This document shows, one piece after another, positions 8,966-16,467 of a stretch of 64,000 nt of DNA (position 1 is the first letter of the stretch; every line of letters begins with the position of its first letter). A program made the translations under genes and the position numbers. Under the pieces are notes generated by a model that worked only from the letters and a program-made list of their open reading frames with translations, was not told the DNA's origin and ran no database searches. The stretch is from Thermosaccharophagus gerlachensis (GTDB lineage: Bacteria; Armatimonadota; Fervidibacteria; Fervidibacterales; Thermosaccharophagaceae), in contig JBGOEV010000002.1 of the NCBI GenBank assembly GCA_041538025.1, forward strand, positions 49,933 through 113,932, written 5' to 3'.

Positions 8966-9412
8966 CTATTTCTTTTTCTCCCACCGTTCCCATTCAATCC
9001 TCGGGACTGGCTCTGCAGCAATTGCTGCTGCTCTTGCCCCGACTCTCTTCACTGTATCCATGACAGCAACGGCTACCCAGTATGGTATTTCAGCATCACC
9101 GCGGATTGTCACTTCCCTCAAGCCGGTTTCATTTATTCTTTTCCTTAGCACGCCTTCAAGTTGCGAAGGGAGGACAGGTTGGTCATCCACATATATTTGC
9201 CTGTCTGCAGTTATACGGATTGTTATTTCCTGTGGCTTTATTGGCTGTGGTGATAGTGCGCCCGGAAGCTTCAGCTTCAAGCCTGTATCTCGCGAGAATG
9301 TTGTTGTCAATATGAAGAAGATGATGAGCAGGAAAGCTATATCAGCCATCGTCACCATTGGTATTGTTGGCACAATTCTTCTCCTACTTCGCTGCAACCG
9401 CACTCTTGTCAC
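8966..9412 (-). CDS. exbD: ExbD/TolR family biopolymer transport protein
   Basis: 148 residues. One membrane helix near 20-40 contains MVTMADIAFLLIIFFILT, with the aspartate (D24) that carries protons in the ExbD/TolR family. The periplasmic domain follows with the typical IRITADRQIYVDDQPV and VTIRGDAEIPY strands. It works with ExbB/TolQ to turn proton motive force into movement of a TonB- or TolA-like partner. The GTG start at 9412 lies 29 bases inside the end of exbB, which implies translational coupling; a GTG at 9403 is possible. ExbD and TolR cannot be told apart by sequence alone. Confidence 0.9.
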   Translation of the reverse strand: MTRVRLQRSRRRIVPTIPMVTMADIAFLLIIFFILTTTFSRDTGLKLKLPGALSPQPIKPQEITIRITADRQIYVDDQPVLPSQLEGVLRKRINETGLREVTIRGDAEIPYWVAVAVMDTVKRVGARAAAIAAEPVPRIEWERWEKKK

Positions 9413-10037
9413 CTGCCCCTTGGCATGCTGTAGTTTGTTGCAGTTCTATCAATTCCCTTGCTACAGCTTCCATTTCAATTGTGAAGGCATCAACCTTGTT
9501 GATGAAATAATTGTAAGCGAGGTTTGCAGGTATAGCTATCACAAGCCCTGTGACAGTTGTTATTAAAGCCTCAGCGACACCAGCTGCAAACTTTGTTGGG
9601 TCTCCAAGCCCATAGACAGTGACTTGGACGAAAGCCTTGTATAGCCCCGAGACAGTCCCAAGGAAACCAAGCAGTGGCGCAATGGTCGCAATCGTTGACA
9701 GCCAGACAAGATACTTCTCAAGGAATGACTGCATTGAAGCAATAGCAAAACTCATAGCATCTTGCATGACATCAACGCCCATGTGCATCCTACGCAACCC
9801 AGCTGCTACCACTGCCCCTATGGTGCTGACATTGGCTTCGCAAGCCCTCAGTGCATCGCTTGTCATGCCACGCTTCAGTGCTTCTTCAACTTCTTTTTTG
9901 ACGATGCGGTTTTTGCGCGTGATGATATGGTATGTCCAAAGGCGCTCAAGAAACAGAGCGACCATAACTATTGAGCAAACTAAGAGCACAAGCTCAAACG
10001 GTCCGCCCCTCATGATGAATTCAATTACACTGCTCAT
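9384..10037 (-). CDS. exbB: MotA/TolQ/ExbB proton channel family protein
   Basis: 217 residues with three membrane helices: near 15-30, about 105-130 (VWLSTIATIAPLLGFLGTV) and about 150-180 (GVAEALITTVTGLVIAIPAN). The last two carry the family's conserved TIAPLLGLLGTV and TTxxGLxxAIPA motifs that form the proton channel with ExbD. Start at 10037 follows an AGGGGGCGAGAGG site. It sits between the TPR gene (34-base gap) and exbD (29-base overlap), the same order as tolQ-tolR style clusters. Confidence 0.93.
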   Translation of the reverse strand: MSSVIEFIMRGGPFELVLLVCSIVMVALFLERLWTYHIITRKNRIVKKEVEEALKRGMTSDALRACEANVSTIGAVVAAGLRRMHMGVDVMQDAMSFAIASMQSFLEKYLVWLSTIATIAPLLGFLGTVSGLYKAFVQVTVYGLGDPTKFAAGVAEALITTVTGLVIAIPANLAYNYFINKVDAFTIEMEAVARELIELQQTTACQGAGDKSAVAAK

Positions 10038-10071
10038 CCTCTCGCCCCCTTGTCAAAGAGATGTGCAAACA

Positions 10072-12786
10072 TCACTTGCTCAATTTCTTTAAGCTCTCCT
10101 TTGCCTTCTCCGCCCACTTCGTTTGCGGATACTTCTCAAGCACCGTCTTGTAAGCTTTTTCGGCTTTCTCACTCTCACCGAGTTGCTCATAGCATAGCCC
10201 CGCATAGAAATGTGCAGCAGCAGCCCACTCTGGCACATCTTCGTAAAGTAAGGCGACCCTCAAAAACTCCCTCAGCGCTTCTTTTGGGTCACCCTTTGAT
10301 AACATACATTCGCCTACCCTAAACTGTGCTTCAACAGCTAACTCGCCAGCCCCTTCAGACGATGCAACACTTTTGTATAGCTCAATAGCTGTATCAAACT
10401 GTTTTCTGTTCTGCTTAGCCCATGCAAGTTCAAACTTTGCGCTCGCTATAAATGCTTCGTTCGGATACTTCTCAATCAATTGCTGTAGCACAACTTCGGC
10501 TTCGGTGAACTTGTTAAGCTCATTCAAGCATTTGCCTTTGTATAAGAGAGCGAACTTGGAAAGAGGGGATTGTTGATGCTCTTTGAGCAAGCGCTCAAAA
10601 GAAGACAAAGCCTCACTAAACTTGCGCTCATTGAATTGTAGGTAACCAAGCTGTAAGATGGCGTCAGCCTTTATGTCATCAGGTAGCTGTCTCTTTAGCG
10701 CCTCCTCAAACGCTCTAAGCGCTTCAGCCCTTCGCTTCAGTGTCAAAAGTGCCCATCCATACCTGTAATATGCTTTACCGCATAGCTCTTCATCCTTGCC
10801 TGACGAGAGTTTGATGCACTCCTCGTAATGCGTAATGGCTTCATCAGGCTGCTTTTGCATCAGCAATAGCTCCCCAATAAGGAAATGAGCCTCTGGGACA
10901 TATTGGCTTTGCTTGTGCTGTTCTATTAGCCTCCTAAGTGCTTTCATTGCGTTATCTCGTTTATCTGCGTCTATGTAGACCCAGCTCAGCTGGTAGAGCG
11001 CATCGTCGCAAAGTTCTGAGTTCGGATACTCCCTCAACAGGAGTTCAAAATTTGAAGCAGCCTCCTCAAATCGCTTCAACTCATAAAGGCAAAGCCCATC
11101 CCTGTAAAGTGCTGTTGCAACTTTAGCCTCGTCCTTTAAGCCAGATTTTATGAACGCTGAGAATTCCTCATGGGCTTCAGCGAAGCGCTTAAGCATCCAA
11201 AGCGAATTTGCACGCCAGTAGCGTGCCTCGGCTGCAAACTTATCGCCCGGGAAGCGCTTTAAGAGTTCAGCATAGACAGCTTCAGCTTCGCCATAACGCT
11301 CACGAACGTAATGCACAGCACCAAGCGCAAAAAGAACAGCCGAAGTGACGCTCGTCTTCTGGAAGCGCTCAAGCAAAAGCTTGTAAACGCTTTCAGCAGT
11401 CTCATAGTCCTTGTTCTCGTAAGCCTTCTTGCCTCTCTCAAACAGTGCTAATGCCATTTCTTCCAACACTTCCTCGGGAGGCTTTATACCTTCAATCAGC
11501 TTTGTGACCATGTTGATGTCCCCAACTTGAGCCAACTGCCTCACTAAGTTAGCGACCAGCGCTTTCATGTTTTTATCCTCGGGCATCCGTTTGAGCAGTT
11601 CAGCAACAAGTTTTGAGGCTTCGTCAAACTTTCCTTGTTTCAGCAAGCAGTCGGCGAGGGTGGCACTTACGAGGGAAGCTTCCTTTTGCTCCTTAACATG
11701 CTTAAGCGCCATCCTGAATGCTTCCTCAGCTTCTTGAAACCTCTCCATTACCATGTATGCTTCTCCGAGGGCAGAGTATGCCCTTGCAACATACGGTGAA
11801 TTAGGCATAGCTCTTATGAGGAGCAAGAATTGGGTTGCTGCAGCTTGCGGTTGCTTGATGCGCAGCAAACATTGCCCACTCCAGTAAATGGCATGGTCTG
11901 CAAACGGGCTTTCCCTATTCTCGGCTACCTTCCTATAGAGCTCGAGAGCCTGCTCATAGTGTTTAAGGTTGAAATAGCAATCGGCTTCCCTAACAACAGC
12001 TTCTTTGCCAGCATGTGTATCAGGGTGGTGTTTTGCGACATTGTTAAAAAGCTTTGCTGCCTCCTCGTAATTTCCTTGCTCAAAGTTGACCCACCCAAGC
12101 CCTAGAAGGGCGTCTGCGACCTCTTTTGACTTTGGGTATCGTTTTAGCACTTCCTCATAGGCGCTCTTAGCTTCTTCGTAGCGCTTCAGGTCAAGGAGGC
12201 ATTCACCGATGAGCCATTGACATTGCGGTGCAACTTCGCTCTCTGGGAAAGTATCTACGCAACGCTTAAAGTATGACAGTGCTTCCTCTTTCTTCCCGAG
12301 CTCACGCATAGCTAAACCGAGCGAATAAAGTGCATACGGTGCTTCAACACCCTTCGGGAACTTCTTTAGCACTGTCTCATACCAACTTATTGCTTCGTCA
12401 TACTTCCGCATCTGATAGTAAGATTCTCCAACCCAATATGTTGCCCTTGCCTCAACATCAGCTCTGCCTCTAACCGCAGCTTCCTTTGCAGCGCTCTGAA
12501 ACGCTTTTACAGCTTGCTCATACCGTTTTAGCCTGAAGTAGCAATCCCCAAGAACAATAAGAGCTTCTGGGATACGCTCATCGTTTTTATGCTGCTTCAC
12601 GAACTTTTCAAACTCCTCAATGGCGAGCTCTAACTCCTCCTTCTGATACAACCGAACCGCAAATGCGAAATCCTCGTCAGCAGTCCCAGCCATTGTTGTG
12701 AGGCTGTGAAGCAGCGCTATGTTGAAACCGAAGAAGATGGCAACGACCAGTGTAATGCCTTTGTTGCTTGCGCAACGGAACCTCAT
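10072..12786 (-). CDS. Large tetratricopeptide-repeat protein, exported
   Basis: About 904 residues made almost wholly of TPR units after an N-terminal hydrophobic segment (about 10-28) that looks like a signal peptide or anchor. More than twenty helical repeats of the type ALYSLGLAMRELGKKEEALSYF can be followed to the C-terminus. The repeats resemble CpoB/YbgF and BamD-type TPRs (YPxSxxAxxAxY), which act in the envelope; YbgF/CpoB is encoded beside tol genes in many bacteria. The ATG at 12786 was chosen because it follows GGAGGGGAG; a longer frame opens with TTG at 12825 without a good ribosome site. Probably a scaffold for the ExbB/ExbD/DUF4159 machine downstream. Confidence 0.85.
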   Translation of the reverse strand: MRFRCASNKGITLVVAIFFGFNIALLHSLTTMAGTADEDFAFAVRLYQKEELELAIEEFEKFVKQHKNDERIPEALIVLGDCYFRLKRYEQAVKAFQSAAKEAAVRGRADVEARATYWVGESYYQMRKYDEAISWYETVLKKFPKGVEAPYALYSLGLAMRELGKKEEALSYFKRCVDTFPESEVAPQCQWLIGECLLDLKRYEEAKSAYEEVLKRYPKSKEVADALLGLGWVNFEQGNYEEAAKLFNNVAKHHPDTHAGKEAVVREADCYFNLKHYEQALELYRKVAENRESPFADHAIYWSGQCLLRIKQPQAAATQFLLLIRAMPNSPYVARAYSALGEAYMVMERFQEAEEAFRMALKHVKEQKEASLVSATLADCLLKQGKFDEASKLVAELLKRMPEDKNMKALVANLVRQLAQVGDINMVTKLIEGIKPPEEVLEEMALALFERGKKAYENKDYETAESVYKLLLERFQKTSVTSAVLFALGAVHYVRERYGEAEAVYAELLKRFPGDKFAAEARYWRANSLWMLKRFAEAHEEFSAFIKSGLKDEAKVATALYRDGLCLYELKRFEEAASNFELLLREYPNSELCDDALYQLSWVYIDADKRDNAMKALRRLIEQHKQSQYVPEAHFLIGELLLMQKQPDEAITHYEECIKLSSGKDEELCGKAYYRYGWALLTLKRRAEALRAFEEALKRQLPDDIKADAILQLGYLQFNERKFSEALSSFERLLKEHQQSPLSKFALLYKGKCLNELNKFTEAEVVLQQLIEKYPNEAFIASAKFELAWAKQNRKQFDTAIELYKSVASSEGAGELAVEAQFRVGECMLSKGDPKEALREFLRVALLYEDVPEWAAAAHFYAGLCYEQLGESEKAEKAYKTVLEKYPQTKWAEKAKESLKKLSK

Positions 12787-12873
12787 TGCTCTTGGTTCTC
12801 CCCTCCATCTTGTGTTTTTGTTCAACCTAAACTGACAGCCCTTTTAAAGCCGAAGTTGCGTCTTCATCTGCTA

Positions 12874-14244
12874 TCATTGTTGCGATTTACCCGAAAGCCT
12901 TATGACCAAGGCTTCTTGCTTTCCCTTTACAAATCCCATTGTGCGACATACTTCGCCAGCAAACGCCCAATCTGCTGTTGCGCACCCTTCACCAATCCAA
13001 GGACGATACGCATAGAGCGTGTAAACGCCAGGCACAGAACCGTCTATTCTAAAGACACCATGTTCATTTGTTGATGATGGTGATGTGCGTGAATCAAGAA
13101 CCCACACCATCGCATCAGCCACAAGGTTACCATCAGCATCAACTACAGCACCTTCATGTGACATGCGCTGCAAATATGGGTCAGAAGGTATGACTGGGAA
13201 GATGTTGAATTTGCTTCCCACACCTTGGAACAAACTTTCATCACTTGTATCGGGGTTGCTCTTCCCCCACCATATGCGTTGGGCAACTATTTCATGTCCG
13301 CCAACAGCGTCGCTTATCAAAACCTTTGAAATAACTCTATTGCAGTTGCCCCGTGTAGTTATCTTGAGAAGCCTTTCGCGAGACATTGGGCTTTTACGGA
13401 TATGCAATGCACCCCAACCCTGTTCTTCACCCATGTCTGTTATTGTCACATCTTCAATCACGATCTTTGGGAACCGCCCATCAGCGTTCGGCAACGCCGC
13501 GAATGTCCCACACCTGCTTACATGGCACCAAAAAAGCTCAAACGACCTGCCAACTTCAGATAGCGCAAATCGCTTGAAGTTGCGTATCGTGCAGTGCTCA
13601 AGATATGCATCGCCACCAACGGCATCAGCAAGCCCATCTTCAATAAGGCAGTAGCGTCCAACAGCATCTTCGCCAAGCATAAGAGCACCCATCCCACATC
13701 TCCTTATGCGCGAGAATTCAATTACGCCACAGCGCAATGTGACAGCAAACTCAAGCTTGTTAAGTGAGCCAACATCCTCAAACCAGCAATAGCCAACATA
13801 GACTTTCGCCTCAGCGTTTAGAGGCTGTCTCAAATGCTTGAACACACAGTATTTGAAGGAAGTCCCTTTATTTCCAAGCTCATCAGCGGGTCTTGCTGTG
13901 CCAGAAACGATTATGCCTGTAGCAGAGCCCTTCCTCCACAAGTCTTCGTTTGCACCTCTGAACAGGATTGGCTTTGTAGCAGTTCCTATGGCTCTCAGCT
14001 CACCCATGACGACTATGCTACCTTTCTCACCAAACTCAACAGTAACCTCTGGTTCTATCGTTAGCGTTACACCCTTTGGTATGCGCAACTCGCCATCAAT
14101 TCGTATAGGGCTGTCCTTGCTTTCCCAAACCTCGCTGCGTTGTAAAACGCCTTGGCGTGCTAAAGAAGCTGCGCATACACCGAAGCTTCCAATCACAGCA
14201 GAGAGAAAGAGAACACCCATCATCATGCGAATCATATGAATCAC
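12874..14244 (-). CDS. Secreted parallel beta-helix protein with C-terminal carboxypeptidase-regulatory-like domain
   Basis: 456 residues with a signal peptide (about 5-28). Residues 40-110 resemble lead-in strands (RIDGELRIPKGVTLTIEPEV), followed by a right-handed beta-helix-like region (about 120-260) with short repeats such as YCLIEDGLADAVGGDAYLEHC. The end (about 365-450) is a carboxypeptidase-regulatory-like Ig fold (DADGNLVADAMVWVLD, NEHGVFRIDGSVPGVYTLYAY). No catalytic residues can be recognised. Start at 14244 follows AGAAGGGTGTG. It lies within the Tol-like operon, 87 bases before the TPR gene; likely a surface or periplasmic binding protein. Confidence 0.65.
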   Translation of the reverse strand: MIHMIRMMMGVLFLSAVIGSFGVCAASLARQGVLQRSEVWESKDSPIRIDGELRIPKGVTLTIEPEVTVEFGEKGSIVVMGELRAIGTATKPILFRGANEDLWRKGSATGIIVSGTARPADELGNKGTSFKYCVFKHLRQPLNAEAKVYVGYCWFEDVGSLNKLEFAVTLRCGVIEFSRIRRCGMGALMLGEDAVGRYCLIEDGLADAVGGDAYLEHCTIRNFKRFALSEVGRSFELFWCHVSRCGTFAALPNADGRFPKIVIEDVTITDMGEEQGWGALHIRKSPMSRERLLKITTRGNCNRVISKVLISDAVGGHEIVAQRIWWGKSNPDTSDESLFQGVGSKFNIFPVIPSDPYLQRMSHEGAVVDADGNLVADAMVWVLDSRTSPSSTNEHGVFRIDGSVPGVYTLYAYRPWIGEGCATADWAFAGEVCRTMGFVKGKQEALVIRLSGKSQQ

Positions 14245-14305
14245 ACCCTTCTAAAGGCTCTGTGGGCGTGAGAACTTGGTGAACATGGCAACCACAATAG
14301 TCACA

Positions 14306-15313
14306 TCATTTTGATAGCGTTAGGAAAGGAGTGGTTGCCCGTTTGGGCATTTGAAGCGATGTTTTATGAAGCTTATGTTGCAGGCTTGAAATTCTAACAC
14401 CACGATGCATAGGTATTACCCTCATTGCCCTTTCTTCCCATTCCTTTGGGATGGGCAAGGAAAGGAGGAAAGCAACTACAGGAGCGATATCGCAAATTGA
14501 AATTGGATGGCTTAGCTCCCCACGCAATTTCATTGCACCACCAGATGCAATGAACGGTATCAACTTGACTTTGTCGCTATTGCCATAATGTCCTCTGCCT
14601 TCACCACCATGATCTGCTGTCACCACAAGCAACAAATCTTCCCACATCTTCATTTCGTTCAACGCCTTTACGATAGCGCCAATATGCTTATCGCATTCTG
14701 TGATGGAAGCAAGTTGTGCTTTGCTTCCCCAACCATATTTATGTCCGAGCCAATCTGGATCTGGCATGTGAATGAATAACAATTGCGGTTGAATGCGCTT
14801 TAGATAATCAAGTGCGACCGATGTTACTTTTACTGCATTGGCTTTTTTAATCTGCGGTGCATAGTCAACCCACTTCGGATTAGCAAGGTGCAGGAGTTTC
14901 TTTTTGCCCACCACGATTGCTGTTTTCATCCCCGCAGCTTTCGCATATGCAAAGAGCGTTCGGCGTTGCACATATCCCCTCTCTGGGATGTAGGTATCAA
15001 AGTCAAAGCCGTGAACGGATGGTGGGACGGCTGTGAAGAGCGAGACATGCGCGGGCAATGTTGCGGGTGGGTCAACAGTTACAGCGTTGAGTGAGTAGCA
15101 ACCATTTTCCATGAGCCAACGGATGTTTGGCGCATTTGCTTCTTTGAGCACCCACGAGGCAAGCCCATCAATGGTGATTATGATCGCCCTCTTAGCAAGC
15201 GCTCGCTTCTGGTCACTATAGATAGCCTGTGGGAAGCACAGCAGAACAAGGAACGCTGCTAAAGCTATCTTCTTAACCACATTTAGCTTCGGCTCACCAA
15301 ACCTGTAGCTCAT
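14306..15313 (-). CDS. Alkaline phosphatase superfamily protein (nucleotide pyrophosphatase/phosphodiesterase type)
   Basis: About 335 residues, exported (hydrophobic segment near 10-30). Family metal-site and nucleophile motifs are present: ITIDGL (first Asp), PPATLPAHVSLFT with the catalytic Thr, HMPDPDWLGHKYG, TADHGGEGRGHYG. This superfamily hydrolyses phosphodiesters or phosphate esters with two metal ions, here most likely in the periplasm. The gene starts in a TGATG overlap with the HtrA stop codon, so the two are translationally coupled; a GTG one codon earlier is possible. Substrate unknown. Confidence 0.85.
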   Translation of the reverse strand: MSYRFGEPKLNVVKKIALAAFLVLLCFPQAIYSDQKRALAKRAIIITIDGLASWVLKEANAPNIRWLMENGCYSLNAVTVDPPATLPAHVSLFTAVPPSVHGFDFDTYIPERGYVQRRTLFAYAKAAGMKTAIVVGKKKLLHLANPKWVDYAPQIKKANAVKVTSVALDYLKRIQPQLLFIHMPDPDWLGHKYGWGSKAQLASITECDKHIGAIVKALNEMKMWEDLLLVVTADHGGEGRGHYGNSDKVKLIPFIASGGAMKLRGELSHPISICDIAPVVAFLLSLPIPKEWEERAMRVIPMHRGVRISSLQHKLHKTSLQMPKRATTPFLTLSK

Positions 15314-16440
15314 CACATTTGCGCCCTGCCTAATCGCACCTTTATTTTGAGTAGTTGCTCATTGCGCAAAAGTTCAATTACTGCTTCTGAGTATGGCTCG
15401 GCAATCCAAACTTCTCTTATCAGATTTATCCCCGAGTGTATTGGCTTGCCATTGAAGCGGATGATTATATCGCCTGCTTGTATTCCTGCGTTTGCAGCTG
15501 GGCTTTGCGGATGGACCTTCAGTATGAGTGCACCTTCCCTCGGCTTTATGCCATAGCGTGCTACTTCTGGCTTGTCTGCACTTTCAACGACTACACCAAG
15601 GTAGGCGTGTTCAACTATTCCGCCTCTCATTAACCTATCAAGCAATGCTTTCACAGTGTTGATTGGGATCGCAAAACCAATACCTATTCCAAATCTCTCT
15701 CCTGCAGGGTTGTAGATAAATGTGTTGATGCCAATGACCCTACCGTTTAGGTCAAGCAGTGGTCCTCCGCTGTTACCGGGGTTGATGAGGGCGCTCGTCT
15801 GAATGTATGAGTGGACGCTTCTCCTGCCTTCAACAGATTCAAACTCCCTTTCCTTTGCGTTGATGAAGCCGATTGTAACCGTTTGTCCAAGCCCAAATGG
15901 GTTGCCTATAGCTATCGCCCAATCACCAACTTCAACTGCGTCAGAGTCACCAAACTCAAGTGTTGGTAGAAGCTTGTTTGTGTTCACTTTCAAAACAGCA
16001 AGGTCAAGCCATGGGTCAGCACCTACAGTGGTTGCTGTTAGCTCTGTTTTGTCGTGCAATCCGATGCGTATGTTTCTCGCTCCTTCAATCACATGAAAGT
16101 TTGTGAGTATGTAGCCATCGCTTCTGAATATGAAGCCAGAACCTATACCTTCCCTTCGTGGCAGTGGTTCCCCAAAGAACTCATGTAGCAACTGCTCAAA
16201 AGGGTCAGCCACAACCCTGACAGCTCTTATGTGCACAACGGCAGGTTCGGCTCTCTTAGCTATATTCGCAAACGCCTTCTGCCATGAAGGAGTTTCTGTG
16301 CGTGCAACCACGCTGTCAGAAAATAACGAGGGTGTTGGTGGGTTACTCTTAACGCTCTTATGGGCGCTCTCCTTGCCAAGCTTATAGCCACACATGAGTG
16401 CGAGGGAAAACACCGCAAATATTGTGAGCATTCGCTTCAT
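15313..16440 (-). CDS. HtrA/DegP-type trypsin-like serine protease with one PDZ domain
   Basis: 375 residues: an N-terminal membrane anchor or signal (3-20), a trypsin-like domain with the full catalytic triad H116 (TNFHVIEGA), D146 (DLAVLKV) and S224 (NPGNSGGPL), and a single PDZ domain (about 275-370). One PDZ rather than two makes it DegS/HtrA-like. Such proteases degrade or sense misfolded envelope proteins. It lies 27 bases after the TolB-like gene and overlaps the phosphodiesterase gene, which supports an envelope-stress role for the whole unit. Confidence 0.93.
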   Translation of the reverse strand: MKRMLTIFAVFSLALMCGYKLGKESAHKSVKSNPPTPSLFSDSVVARTETPSWQKAFANIAKRAEPAVVHIRAVRVVADPFEQLLHEFFGEPLPRREGIGSGFIFRSDGYILTNFHVIEGARNIRIGLHDKTELTATTVGADPWLDLAVLKVNTNKLLPTLEFGDSDAVEVGDWAIAIGNPFGLGQTVTIGFINAKEREFESVEGRRSVHSYIQTSALINPGNSGGPLLDLNGRVIGINTFIYNPAGERFGIGIGFAIPINTVKALLDRLMRGGIVEHAYLGVVVESADKPEVARYGIKPREGALILKVHPQSPAANAGIQAGDIIIRFNGKPIHSGINLIREVWIAEPYSEAVIELLRNEQLLKIKVRLGRAQM

Positions 16441-16467
16441 GTTCCCTCACCTCACTCATGCAGTCTT